Source of the DNA: Clostridia bacterium
GTDB lineage: Bacteria > Bacillota_A > Clostridia > Oscillospirales > CAG-272
Length of the DNA stretch: 64,000 nucleotides
Assembly (NCBI GenBank): GCA_017453335.1
Contig: JAFTKI010000070.1
Coordinates: 39,204 to 103,203 of the forward strand
Direction of reading: 5' to 3'
Position numbers and translations under genes: made by a program. The notes beneath the pieces were generated by a model that was given only the letters and a program-made list of their open reading frames with translations, ran no database searches and was not told the DNA's origin. Shown here piece by piece: positions 9,814 through 18,597 of the stretch. How positions within the stretch are numbered: the first letter of the stretch is position 1; every line of letters starts with the position of its first letter.

Positions 9814-9855
9814 AAAGCACTTTAACATGATAACACACTAAAGCGCTTTTGTCAA
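9814..9855 (-). promoter_or_regulatory. his operon promoter with overlapping candidate operator
   Basis: On the minus strand TTGACA (9850-9855) and TATCAT (9827-9832) are exactly 17 bases apart. AAAGCGCTTTA lies in the spacer (9839-9849) and AAAGCACTTTA lies over the expected start point (9814-9824). The two copies are inverted, and each half is itself close to palindromic. This geometry suits a dimeric TrpR-fold repressor. The short leader has no room for a T-box. Confidence 0.7.
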
Positions 9856-9921
9856 GTACTTTTTTGCAATAAATCCTATATATTTCAATATTTTTTTGCA
9901 AAAATAAAGAAAACGATTTCA

Positions 9922-9959
9922 AAAAGCGAATACGGGCTGTTGCCGAAGCAACAGCCCGT
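9922..9959 (-). terminator. Terminator of the secreted repeat protein gene
   Basis: A perfect 12-bp stem ACGGGCTGTTGC/GCAACAGCCCGT with loop CGAA (9932-9959). On the minus strand a CTTTTT tract follows. It lies 18 bases after the stop of the 9977-12808 gene. Confidence 0.8.
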
Positions 9960-9976
9960 GAAATTTGAGTTGATTT

Positions 9977-12808
9977 TTAGTTTGCGTTGATGATGATACC
10001 GTCGCTCTCATTGCCGGAAACGGTAACGGAGGAGCCTGCCCCGCTGTTTGCGGACGCATCGGGATCCTTTACAACCGAGATCACGGTACCGTCCACGATG
10101 GTGGCAACATAAGCCTCGCCAACAAAGTCGTCTGCGATCGGCGTTACAGTGATCTGCAATGTACCCGTTGCGGGAACCCCTCTGAAGGTCAAAGCAGTGA
10201 TATATCTACCGCCCATCTGAGCTGCGGTTCTGGTCTCGATCGAGCCATCCTCGCCTGCTGCATTCAAAGCTACCCAAACCTCTTTGCTGACCGCCTCAAC
10301 GTTGCTCTGCACGGTTGTGCCGTTATAAACGAGCGTGTATCTGAAGCCAACCTTTTCTTCGTAGTTCCTCGAAGCAATGATAGCCGCAAAGCGGATCGCG
10401 GTTTTATCGGTGGAAACCTGATAGCCGCGGATCTCGGGCGTTGCGGCAACAACCGCAGGCTCGTCCTCGGCACCCGCCATCATGGGAACTCCCAAAAGCT
10501 CGGTTACCTTTTTGGCTGCCTCGGCAGAGGTAGTATCCGCCAGATAATAAACGGTAGAACCGTCAGCGGGAGCAACGGTAATACCGTACGCACCGCCGTT
10601 GGGGATCGTAGCATCAACAGTGGAAGTTGTGTAATCGGCAGTACTTGAATATACAGTAGGTACACCTTCGTTATCGTAACCGATGATCCAACCGGTCATC
10701 GATTTTGCACCCGAACCGAGAACCGAGCTTCCGTAAGCATAGCAGTTGGTGAGTACAACCTTTTGCGCGCCCTCTGCACTCCAATCAATAAATCCGCCTA
10801 CATAAGGGTTATCTGCGTAATTCAAAGTAGCGGTTCTGCCGTACGAACCAACGATCTGTCCAAAGGTATCGCCGTACGCGCCATAAGCTTGAGAGTTCTT
10901 GGTAGAACCGTGAACCTCACCGGTATTGACGCAATTCTTAACGGTGATGCCAACCGATGCGTTGGAAATCCAAGCAACGATACCGCCGATCGACTCACCG
11001 GAAGAAAGGCTCAAGGGCTTAACCGTACCTGCGTTCAAGCACTTATCAACCACAAGAGAGGTAATTACATGACCAACCTTACCGATGATACCGCCAACGA
11101 TGTGGTATCCCTGAACAGTGCCGAAGTTCTTGCATCCGGTAAAGGTGTAATCATAACCGGTTCCCTGATACAGATAACAAGCGATACCGCCGGAATACTC
11201 GGTAGAGGTAACGGTTCCGTAGTTTTCACAGTTGTTGACACTCATCTTGGCAGCGTAAATGGTGTAACCGACAAGACCTCCTGCACGGCGAACACTGCTG
11301 CTTCCGCCGATCGCACCGAAGTTCTTGCAGTTATTCAGCGTCCAGGTATGAGATTTTCCGTGACCTGCGGAAACGATGCCTGCGGCTGCCGCATAGGTCG
11401 TTCCGGGATGGATAGCACCGTAGTTGACACAGTTTTCAAACAGAACGGAAGGAGTACCGGTTCCGTTGACCTGACCAACGATACCGGCAGCCGTTTGAAT
11501 ATAGGTATCACCGGTTGTGTTGGCGCCGGTGTTCTTTACCGAACCGTAGTTCTTGCATCCGCTCAGGGTCGCACCGTTCGCCGCATTGTCGATACGGCCT
11601 ACGATCGCACCGAGGTTACCGGAGCCTTTTACTGCACCGTGGTTCTCACAGTTGATCAAGGTAAAGTTGTTAGCGCCTACATGACCGGTAACGCCGCCCA
11701 TACCGTAGTTGGAGTTCACGTCCTTTGTGGAGGTTACGTTTCCGTAGTTCACACAGTTATTCAGCTCCAAGGCACCAACCAAGGTATTTACGCGTCCAAC
11801 GATACCCGCGCCAAGGTTATTACCCAGAGAAATATTAGCGTAGTTTTCACAGTCCTTCATGTAAACCGTGCAATAAGCTCCACCCGGATTCCACAAAAGG
11901 CCTCCAACGCCTTCCGTACCGCTCAGTGTTTCTGCCGTATAGGTATTCGCGCATCTGATAAAGGAGAGGGTTGCGCTTTCAGTAGTTTCGTTGCAATAGT
12001 TCGTAGTAGTAAGCATTCCGGCAACCGCAGTACCAAGCAATCTTGCGTTGGATACGCAATCGGTCATCTCAAGCGTACAGGTGGTTCCCGTGGTGTAGAA
12101 GAAGCCACCGATACCGCCGCCTGCGGAAACCCACTTACTTTCTACGCGGGAATTGAGTACCTGAATATAACCCGCAGCAACCTTCATCAAAAGACCCATA
12201 TCGGCGCTCGCAAGACCGCGGTCTCCTCTGTATCCCCAAATGGTGATGTTATCAAAGGTAACGTCGGTGTTAGCGGTAGAATCGGCAAAAATACCGTAAA
12301 TATTGCCGTTTTCAGAATAACGGATGGGATCTGCCTCACTACCGAATTTCAGATTCTTTACGGTAACGGCATTACCGTCCGCAATCTTGAACATCGCATG
12401 CGTCCAAGCCAAGGAGCTGGTATAAGACTCGGTTTCGGTGTACATACCGGGGTTTGTCAGGTAATATCCCTGATAAATGGTATGGCCGTTTCCGTCAAGC
12501 GTAGCACCTGCGGGAATCGTGATCAAAGATTCCTCGACGGGCTTGGTTGCATAATCACTTTCGGAAGGACCTGCATCAGTGTTCGAAAAAGTGTCATTCA
12601 CCGTTCCGGCAGAACCGAAGGTGAGGTCGGTGGTCAAGTAATAATACTTCCCTGCCGCCATCGTCTTAAGCTCTGCAACCGAACCGATCGCAATCGCATC
12701 TGAGGGAGCGTCTGCAGGCTTTGCGGTTTCAGCGGAAGCAGTGAGCCCCATTGTGAACATGGAAAGCACCATTGCCAGCGTCAAAACCAAGGCAAGAACT
12801 TTTTTCAT
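9977..12808 (-). CDS. Large secreted protein with Cys-containing beta-helix-type repeats
   Basis: A 943-residue exported protein of unknown function. Residues 1-26 form a signal peptide with KK, a hydrophobic core and ASA before the mature chain. Residues about 200-720 hold roughly a dozen repeats of 40-50 residues. Each has a strand of the type LNNCVNYGNV or FTGCKNFGTV and a glycine-rich turn such as GGIAGYL or GAIVGRI. The Cys in x(N/G/D)C is almost invariant. This resembles GLUG-like or right-handed beta-helix repeats. The C-terminal 200 residues form a different globular segment and then a Gly/Ser-rich tail; no LPXTG or SLH anchor is seen. It is a single-gene unit with a consensus promoter and strong terminator, which suggests abundant product. 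An adhesin or a cell-surface polysaccharide-binding role is a guess. Confidence 0.8.
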   Translation of the reverse strand: MKKVLALVLTLAMVLSMFTMGLTASAETAKPADAPSDAIAIGSVAELKTMAAGKYYYLTTDLTFGSAGTVNDTFSNTDAGPSESDYATKPVEESLITIPAGATLDGNGHTIYQGYYLTNPGMYTETESYTSSLAWTHAMFKIADGNAVTVKNLKFGSEADPIRYSENGNIYGIFADSTANTDVTFDNITIWGYRGDRGLASADMGLLMKVAAGYIQVLNSRVESKWVSAGGGIGGFFYTTGTTCTLEMTDCVSNARLLGTAVAGMLTTTNYCNETTESATLSFIRCANTYTAETLSGTEGVGGLLWNPGGAYCTVYMKDCENYANISLGNNLGAGIVGRVNTLVGALELNNCVNYGNVTSTKDVNSNYGMGGVTGHVGANNFTLINCENHGAVKGSGNLGAIVGRIDNAANGATLSGCKNYGSVKNTGANTTGDTYIQTAAGIVGQVNGTGTPSVLFENCVNYGAIHPGTTYAAAAGIVSAGHGKSHTWTLNNCKNFGAIGGSSSVRRAGGLVGYTIYAAKMSVNNCENYGTVTSTEYSGGIACYLYQGTGYDYTFTGCKNFGTVQGYHIVGGIIGKVGHVITSLVVDKCLNAGTVKPLSLSSGESIGGIVAWISNASVGITVKNCVNTGEVHGSTKNSQAYGAYGDTFGQIVGSYGRTATLNYADNPYVGGFIDWSAEGAQKVVLTNCYAYGSSVLGSGAKSMTGWIIGYDNEGVPTVYSSTADYTTSTVDATIPNGGAYGITVAPADGSTVYYLADTTSAEAAKKVTELLGVPMMAGAEDEPAVVAATPEIRGYQVSTDKTAIRFAAIIASRNYEEKVGFRYTLVYNGTTVQSNVEAVSKEVWVALNAAGEDGSIETRTAAQMGGRYITALTFRGVPATGTLQITVTPIADDFVGEAYVATIVDGTVISVVKDPDASANSGAGSSVTVSGNESDGIIINAN

Positions 12809-12862
12809 AAATGTCTCCTTTTTCTACCATCTTTGATATTAGAATACAATTCTATATGGTAA

Positions 12863-12891
12863 ATTATAACATCCCCAATAGGCTTTGTCAA
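12863..12891 (-). promoter_or_regulatory. Consensus promoter of the secreted repeat protein
   Basis: On the minus strand TTGACA (12886-12891) and TATAAT (12863-12868) are 17 bases apart. Both boxes match the vegetative consensus fully. The leader to ATG 12808 is about 50 bases and ends in AAAAGGAG. Confidence 0.8.
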
Positions 12892-12967
12892 GGCTTTTTG
12901 GGGATGTTTACTAAAAAATCGGTCTGCTTTGTAAATAAAGTTATTTTTTCGTAAAAGCCGTCGGATT

Positions 12968-13906
12968 TTAAAGCTCCGTTACGCTGACCTGCGCCAGTAC
13001 CGAAGCAACATCCTCGGGACGGGGCGGCAGAGTTCCTGCCGTCATGCAAGCTGCGGTTCCGTAAGCAACCGCATTGCAAAGAGCCTCCTTTGCATCGGCT
13101 CCCCTTGCGGTAGCAGCCAGAAGTCCTGCCAGTGTGCTGTCGCCCGCTCCGATGGTAGATGCGGGATGCTCCAGCTTCGGAACATTGAGAATCAACATTC
13201 TTTCACCGTTCGACCAAACCGCTCCGTCACCGCCAAGACTGATCATAACCTCTTCGGCAACGCCCTTCTCTACCAATTCCCTTGCGGCGTGAGCGGCATC
13301 GGCGGCATCGGTCACGCTTCTGCCCAAGAACGCGGTGATCTCCTGCTCGTTTGGCTTGATGAACCAGGGGCGGATCTGTTGCAGATCCTCGGGCGAGAGC
13401 GAATTGGAATCCACGATCACCTTCGCGCCTGCTTTGATCTGAGCCTTCAGAAATTCGATTGCCTGTGCCTTTTCGATTCCGCGCGGCAAGCGTCCCGCAA
13501 AGGCAAGCAAGCAGCCCTCGGTGGTTCCTTGATGCAAAGCCTCATCCATGCGCTCCAGCATCTTAGGAGATACCGAGAAGGTGTCCAGGCTGATGCGCGT
13601 TTCCTTATCGTTTGCTGGATGAAGTGTCACGTTCTCGCGGATACGGCCTTCGGTATACAGCGGAACGAAATTCAGCCCATCGCGGCGAAGCTGTGCCTCA
13701 AACGCCGCGCCGTTCTCGTCTCCGAGGATCAGATACGCGGTATTGTAGGTGCCGTTTACGGTCAGTGCGCGTGAAATATTCACGCCCTTTCCGCCCGCAT
13801 CGCAAAGCACGCTCTGCACGTAGTTCTCTTTTTTTGCTTCAAAGCTTTCCATATAATAATGGAGGTCAAACGCGGGGTTGAGTGTAACCGTTTTAATTTG
13901 TTTCAT
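12968..13906 (-). CDS. PfkB-family hexose/hexose-phosphate kinase (1-phosphofructokinase type)
   Basis: A 312-residue PfkB/ribokinase-fold kinase, closest in pattern to 1-phosphofructokinase/tagatose-6-phosphate kinase. The N-terminus TVTLNPAFDLHYY and AGGKGVNISRAL are typical. The C-terminal GAGDSTLAGLLAA carries the catalytic Asp and anion hole. The start at 13906 is preceded by AAAGGAG and gives MKQIKTVTLNPAFD. It lies 17 bases after the dehydrogenase gene and is surely cotranscribed. The pairing suggests use of a ketose or polyol phosphate, but the substrate cannot be fixed here. Confidence 0.85.
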   Translation of the reverse strand: MKQIKTVTLNPAFDLHYYMESFEAKKENYVQSVLCDAGGKGVNISRALTVNGTYNTAYLILGDENGAAFEAQLRRDGLNFVPLYTEGRIRENVTLHPANDKETRISLDTFSVSPKMLERMDEALHQGTTEGCLLAFAGRLPRGIEKAQAIEFLKAQIKAGAKVIVDSNSLSPEDLQQIRPWFIKPNEQEITAFLGRSVTDAADAAHAARELVEKGVAEEVMISLGGDGAVWSNGERMLILNVPKLEHPASTIGAGDSTLAGLLAATARGADAKEALCNAVAYGTAACMTAGTLPPRPEDVASVLAQVSVTEL

Positions 13907-13923
13907 AACGATCTCCTTTTCTA

Positions 13924-15177
13924 TCAGCGGCGGGGAGCGTTCTCCAACAGATATTTCTCGGCCTCGGCACACCACAGACCGTTGTTTGCCTTTACGATCT
14001 CGTCAAGACGCGCCCACATAGGATCCTTCTTGCCAAGCTCTTCAAATTCGGTGAGCGCAACGATCGGGATATCCAGCTCGTTGTAGCAGATCTTCTTGCA
14101 TCCGCTGGGCTTTGCCATTGCAAAGATCGCCTCGGGAACCTTGTTCATACCCAGAATGTGAGAAACCATTACACCGGGGTTGATCGCCTTTTTCTCGATC
14201 AGCTCGATGATATCGATCATATCCTGCGGGATGCTTCCTGCGGTACCCACCAGGTGGATGCCGTCGTAGTGAACACGGTAGAGGTTCAGGCTTCCCTGCA
14301 GATCGTGAATGGGAGGACCTGCGAAGAAGTTGATGCATCCGTCCTCGCGGCAGATCTTTTCCGCCATGGTCAACAGTCCCGCAACGGGAACCATTACGAA
14401 CACATCGTCAAAGCCGCCGTCGGACAGCTCGATCAGCTTTTGTGCGGGATCCTCCAATCCCGAGGTATTCAGATAGATCAATTCGCATCCGCGAGCCTTT
14501 GCGTTCTCGGGATTGCACTTGGTGCGCGCGTATTCAAGTCTTTCCTCGGACAGATCGGTAACCACTACCTGAGAGCAGCCCGCATAACCGATTGCAAGCT
14601 CGATCGCACCCAGGCCCATAGGACCTGCTCCGCCGAGAATTGCCAGCTTTCCGCCCTTCTTTGCACCGTCGGTGCGCACATAATTGGTATAATCGGTGTG
14701 ATACAAGCCCTTGAACGCACGGATAATGCAAGCCAGGGGCTCGGTAAGCGATGCTTCGTAGAAGCTCTCACCCTCGTAAGGCAACAGGCATCCGCGCTCC
14801 AGAACGATCTCGGGAACTACGGCATAGGTCATGTTACCGCCAACATAAGGATAGGAATAACCGGGATCATAGCCGCTTTCCAGCTTCAGCGCAGGCTGAA
14901 TAACGGCACGCTGACCAACCTTCCACTTGTCTCCCATTGCAGAGCCGACCTTCACGATCTCTCCGCACATTTCGTGACCGATCACGATAGGATTCTCGGC
15001 AACATTTTCGGGTACGCGCTTGTGCATGGGGCCTTGAATAACAGCCTTATAGGTAGATGCGCAAACCGAGTCGGTCACCACGCGCATCAGCACCTCGTTG
15101 GCACCTACTTCGGGAAGCTCAAAGCTTTCAATTCTCAAATCACTTGCACCGTACAGGCGCACTGCTTCTGTTTTCAT
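13924..15177 (-). CDS. Zinc-type medium-chain dehydrogenase, L-sorbose-1-phosphate reductase-like
   Basis: A 417-residue member of the alcohol dehydrogenase superfamily, resembling SorE-type L-sorbose-1-phosphate reductases in length and insertions. The likely catalytic Cys is in DSVCASTYK, the GHE motif in IGHEMCGEIV, and the Rossmann loop in LGGAGPMGLGAIELA. The four-Cys structural zinc lobe of classical ADH is not obvious. It is the first gene of a two-gene operon with the PfkB kinase. That arrangement suits sorbitol/sorbose-type phosphate metabolism, but no PTS genes are in view. Confidence 0.8.
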   Translation of the reverse strand: MKTEAVRLYGASDLRIESFELPEVGANEVLMRVVTDSVCASTYKAVIQGPMHKRVPENVAENPIVIGHEMCGEIVKVGSAMGDKWKVGQRAVIQPALKLESGYDPGYSYPYVGGNMTYAVVPEIVLERGCLLPYEGESFYEASLTEPLACIIRAFKGLYHTDYTNYVRTDGAKKGGKLAILGGAGPMGLGAIELAIGYAGCSQVVVTDLSEERLEYARTKCNPENAKARGCELIYLNTSGLEDPAQKLIELSDGGFDDVFVMVPVAGLLTMAEKICREDGCINFFAGPPIHDLQGSLNLYRVHYDGIHLVGTAGSIPQDMIDIIELIEKKAINPGVMVSHILGMNKVPEAIFAMAKPSGCKKICYNELDIPIVALTEFEELGKKDPMWARLDEIVKANNGLWCAEAEKYLLENAPRR

Positions 15178-15212
15178 AACGGTAATCCTCCGTAATTTTT
15201 ATTGTTGACCTT

Positions 15213-15241
15213 ATTGTAACACACCAATCAAACTTTTTCAA
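15213..15241 (-). promoter_or_regulatory. Promoter of the dehydrogenase-kinase operon
   Basis: On the minus strand TTGAAA (15236-15241) and TACAAT (15213-15218) are 17 bases apart. The leader is about 30 bases and carries CGGAGGA before ATG 15177. Confidence 0.65.
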
Positions 15242-15279
15242 TATTTTTTCGACTTTTTGATAAAAAATCTTTCAAATAC

Positions 15280-15312
15280 CGATCACCGATCAAAACCGAT
15301 CACAATCGATCA
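15280..15312. promoter_or_regulatory. Four phased CGATCA direct repeats
   Basis: CGATCA occurs at 15280, 15287, 15297 and 15307, so copies are 7, 10 and 10 bases apart. They lie about 75-105 bases upstream of the expected start point of the dehydrogenase-kinase operon. Near-helical spacing at that distance suits an activator array. This is inferred from position only. Confidence 0.4.
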
Positions 15313-15388
15313 AACAAAAAGGAAAACAAATGGTTACCACCCTACTTTGATTTTACCTAACTATACAAATAAAACAAATACCGTAACC

Positions 15389-15450
15389 GTCTCTCCTCGT
15401 CCGTCAGTCGACAAGCGGCCGCACCTTCCCCGCCGGGGAAGGCTTTTCGA
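15389..15450. repeat. Half of a dispersed MITE-like repeat
   Basis: Reads GTCTCTCCTCGTCCGTCAG, then a hairpin CCTTCCCCGCCGGGGAAGG. It is closely similar over about 60 bases to 49084-49145. Here only one arm of the element is present, in the 354-base gap between the dehydrogenase and yebC genes. Apart from this repeat, the phased repeats, the promoter and the yebC terminator I see nothing in that gap. Confidence 0.6.
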
Positions 15451-15476
15451 TAGCCCCTTCTTCGCAGACTTATCAC

Positions 15477-15515
15477 AAAAAGGCGCAAACCGTATCCGCT
15501 ACAGTTGCGCCTTTT
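15477..15515 (-). terminator. Terminator of yebC
   Basis: An inverted repeat AAAAGGCGCAA (15477-15487) with TTGCGCCTTTT (15505-15515) just after the yebC stop. The minus-strand transcript ends in CCTTTTTG. Confidence 0.7.
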
Positions 15516-15531
15516 GTTCGTTTCAATTTGA

Positions 15532-16266
15532 TCAGTCTCCGCAGTTTTCCCAGTTGTGGTAAACATCCATTACATCATCGTCCTCTTCCAGCTTTTCAAT
15601 CAGAAGATTCATGAACTTGATGTCCTCTTCGCTCTCCAGCGTAACAGAGGTGGATGCGACCTTGGTCTTTTCAGCCGACAGGATCTCGTATCCTGCGTTT
15701 TTCAGATCCTCCTGAATGGAGTACACATCATCGGGCTCGGTGGTAACGATGAATACCTCACCGTCTGCCTTGAAATCCGCCGCACCTGCCTCAAGTGCAG
15801 TCTCCATCAGCTTATCCTCGTCCACATCGCCGTCTTCGTTGTTGATCACAATCTCGCCAACGTCGGAGAAGAGATATCCCACGCAACCGGTCTGTCCCAT
15901 GTTGCCGTGATACTTGGAGAAGTATGCGCGCACGTTTCCTGCGGTGCGGTTGCGGTTATCGGTGGTAGCGGTTACCAGCACGGCAATGCCTGCGGGGCCG
16001 TAGCCCTCGTAGGAAACCTCCTCGTAGGTCTCGGAGGTGGCACCGAGTGCCTTCTTGATGCAACGCTCGATGTTATCGTTGGGAACGTTGTTTGCCTTCG
16101 CCTTCTGGATCAGATCACGCAGCTTGGAGTTGGATGCGGGATCTCCGCCACCCTCCTTTACTGCTATGGTGATCTCCTTGCCGATCTTGGTAAAGATCTT
16201 ACCCTTTGCGGCATCGGTCTTTTCTTTTTTGTGTTTGATATTCGCCCATTTGCTATGTCCGGACAT
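15532..16266 (-). CDS. yebC: YebC/PmpR family DNA-binding protein
   Basis: A 244-residue protein of the YebC/TACO1 family, with the diagnostic N-terminus MSGHSKWANIKHKKEKTD and YEGYGPAGIAVLV. Family members were described as regulators; recent work links some to ribosome function at proline stretches. The three-domain length is complete. It starts 38 bases after argS ends, with an AAAGGAA site, and has its own terminator. It probably ends the argS transcript. Confidence 0.93.
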   Translation of the reverse strand: MSGHSKWANIKHKKEKTDAAKGKIFTKIGKEITIAVKEGGGDPASNSKLRDLIQKAKANNVPNDNIERCIKKALGATSETYEEVSYEGYGPAGIAVLVTATTDNRNRTAGNVRAYFSKYHGNMGQTGCVGYLFSDVGEIVINNEDGDVDEDKLMETALEAGAADFKADGEVFIVTTEPDDVYSIQEDLKNAGYEILSAEKTKVASTSVTLESEEDIKFMNLLIEKLEEDDDVMDVYHNWENCGD

Positions 16267-16304
16267 GGTTTCTATTTCCTTTCAATTATAAAATCAAGTT
16301 AAGA

Positions 16305-18038
16305 TCAAACCTTTTCGGTCTTTTTCAGACAGATCAGATCAAATGCGTTGCCCATAACGGTCTTCACCGCCTCGGTCAAACGGATACGCGATGCGCGCAC
16401 CGCTTCGTTTTCAGCGGTCAGGATCGGGCAGTTATGATAGAAGCGGTTGAACGCCGCCGCAACATCCAGAATAAAGCGCGTGATATAGCTCGGCTCGTAA
16501 TCGGCAATCGCCGCGCAAACACGCTCACCGAAGCGGCACAGCGTTTTCACCAGTGTTGCCTCTTCCTCGGTGGTGATCTCCAAAGGAAGATCTGCAATCT
16601 CGCCCGCACGGCTGAGTACCGAGCAAGCGCGCGCGTAGGTATACTGAACGTAAGGGCCTGTGTTGCCGTCAAAGCTGAGGGCTTCCTCCATCACAAAGTT
16701 GATATCCTTCATACGGGTGTTGGAGAGATAGTAGAACACAATCGCACCCACACCGACAGCCTCTGCGATCTCGCCCGAGCTTTCCAGATCGGGATTTTTC
16801 TCCTTCATAATGGAAGATACCTTTTCGATCGCCAGAGCAAAAAGATCCTTGAGCAATACCACGTTACCCGTACGCGTTGCAAGCTTGGCACCGTTGAGCG
16901 ATACCGTACCGTACGGAACGTGAACCAGCTCGTTGTACCAAGGATAGCCCATCATTTCCACAACCTTGAACCACTGTGCAAAGTGCAGACATTGCTGTGC
17001 GCTGGTTACATAGATCGCTTTGTCGAACTTGTAGGTTTTCTTGCGGTATACAGCCGCCGCGATATCACGGGTGGGATAGAGCGTGGAGCCATCGCGCTTG
17101 AGGATCAGGCAAGGCGGCATATTGTAATCCGAAAGATCCACGATCGACGCACCGTCGTCGATCTTCAAAAGTCCCGCATCACGCAGCTTCTGAACCTGGG
17201 CGGGCATCTTATCGGTGTAAAAGCTCTCGCCCTTATAGGAATCGAATTCGATTCCAAGCTGTTTATAGGTTTTTTCGTACTCTTCCAAGCTAATTGAAAC
17301 AAACCATCTCCACAGCTCAAGATTTTCCTCGTCGCCCATCTCCAGCTTATGGAATTCGGCACGGGACTCCTCTGCCAGTGCGTCATCGGCGGGAATTCCG
17401 TTTTCGGGATCGCCCTTGATGGCGTTGTTGATGCGCACGTAAAGCTCTACCAGCTTGTCGATTCCTCCCTCGATCACCGCCTCACGGCTTCCCCACTTGC
17501 GGTAGGCAACGATCAGCTTACCGAACTGTGTTCCCCAGTCGCCAAGATAGTTGATACCGTAGCACTTGTATCCCGCAAACTCGTGAAGCTTGCGCAGAGA
17601 GTGTCCGATCACCGTGGTACCGAGGTGTCCGATGTGGAAGGGCTTTGCAACATTGGGAGAGGAATAATCCAGCACCACCATTTTGCCGTTTCCAAAGTCC
17701 TGCGCACCGTAACGGTCTCCTTTTTCCAAGATCTCGGGAACCACCGTTTTGGCAAGATACGCATTGGAAAGCGTGATATTCAGATATCCGCTTACCGCTT
17801 CTACCTTTTCTATCGCATCATCCTTGATTGCATCGGCAAGAGCCGCGGCAATTTGCACGGGTGCGCGGCGAAGCGTTTTGGAAAGCTTAAAGCATGGGAA
17901 AGCCAAGTCTCCCATTGCAGCATCGGGGGGATATTCAAGCATGGCAACGATATCGGTTGCCTGCAATTCGGCATCGGCATTGATCGCCTTGACTCCAAGT
18001 GCGATCTGTTCCGCAATCCGCTGTTTTATGGTTTGCAT
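16305..18038 (-). CDS. argS: Arginine--tRNA ligase
   Basis: Charges tRNA-Arg. The start at 18038 follows AAAGGATT and gives 577 residues beginning MQTIKQRIAEQ. The N-terminal Add-1 tRNA-binding domain occupies about 1-100. The class I signature is HIGH in VAKPFHIGHLGTT; no canonical KMSKS is seen, as in many ArgRS, the corresponding loop being near ATRTGNVV. The C-terminal helical anticodon-binding domain has NTRMKDINFV and YVQYTYAR. It is full length. Confidence 0.95.
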   Translation of the reverse strand: MQTIKQRIAEQIALGVKAINADAELQATDIVAMLEYPPDAAMGDLAFPCFKLSKTLRRAPVQIAAALADAIKDDAIEKVEAVSGYLNITLSNAYLAKTVVPEILEKGDRYGAQDFGNGKMVVLDYSSPNVAKPFHIGHLGTTVIGHSLRKLHEFAGYKCYGINYLGDWGTQFGKLIVAYRKWGSREAVIEGGIDKLVELYVRINNAIKGDPENGIPADDALAEESRAEFHKLEMGDEENLELWRWFVSISLEEYEKTYKQLGIEFDSYKGESFYTDKMPAQVQKLRDAGLLKIDDGASIVDLSDYNMPPCLILKRDGSTLYPTRDIAAAVYRKKTYKFDKAIYVTSAQQCLHFAQWFKVVEMMGYPWYNELVHVPYGTVSLNGAKLATRTGNVVLLKDLFALAIEKVSSIMKEKNPDLESSGEIAEAVGVGAIVFYYLSNTRMKDINFVMEEALSFDGNTGPYVQYTYARACSVLSRAGEIADLPLEITTEEEATLVKTLCRFGERVCAAIADYEPSYITRFILDVAAAFNRFYHNCPILTAENEAVRASRIRLTEAVKTVMGNAFDLICLKKTEKV

Positions 18039-18104
18039 AGTAAATCCTTTCAATCCTTATGTTTCATTCACAATGTTAAATTATACTACAACTCATTTCC
18101 TTTT

Positions 18105-18593
18105 TCAAGGGTTGTTTACGCTTTTTTCAATTAAATTTGCAACTTTTGCACCTACGAAACGCACAAGCGAATCGGTATTCAAAAGCAACTGCGCACCGCG
18201 CGTTCCCGAGCTGACGGTGATCTCATCGAAGTCCAGAGCGCTTTCATGGATATACGTTGGGAATTTCTTTTTCATTCCGATCGGCGAACAGCCTCCCCGA
18301 ATATATCCCGTAAGCCCCAAAAGCTCCTTTACGGGAACCATCTCGATCTTTTTGTTCCCTGTCAGCGAGGCGGCATTTTTTAAGTGCAGCTCCTCGGCAA
18401 CGGGAATACAGAAGACAAGCGGTCCTGTTTTATCTCCCCTTGCAACCAGTGTTTTGAACATTTTGTTCTGATCAAAACCAAGCTGCTCGGCAATATGGAT
18501 TCCGCTCAGATCATTCTCGTCCACAGTATACTCCAGCACCGTGTAAGCGATCTTTGCCGCATCCAGCATCCGCATGGCATTTGTTTTCGTCAT
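18105..18593 (-). CDS. ybaK: Cys-tRNA(Pro)/Cys-tRNA(Cys) deacylase (YbaK/EbsC type)
   Basis: A 162-residue trans-editing protein that hydrolyses Cys mischarged on tRNA-Pro. It shows TLVARGDKTGPLVFCIP, with the conserved active-site Lys region, and GGCSPIGMKKKFPTYI. I place the start at 18593, four bases after the recN stop; starting at 18620 would overlap recN by 23 bases. It probably forms the 3' end of the recN operon. Confidence 0.88.
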   Translation of the reverse strand: MTKTNAMRMLDAAKIAYTVLEYTVDENDLSGIHIAEQLGFDQNKMFKTLVARGDKTGPLVFCIPVAEELHLKNAASLTGNKKIEMVPVKELLGLTGYIRGGCSPIGMKKKFPTYIHESALDFDEITVSSGTRGAQLLLNTDSLVRFVGAKVANLIEKSVNNP

Positions 18594-18597
18594 AGTC

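Noticed and set aside
9782..9855. T-box or attenuator in front of the his operon
   Set aside because: The leader is under 50 bases and has no T-box sequence, specifier stem or leader peptide rich in His.
10763..12703. 646-codon plus-strand frame opposite the secreted repeat protein
   Set aside because: It arises from the repetitive codons of the minus-strand gene, which has a signal peptide, promoter and terminator.
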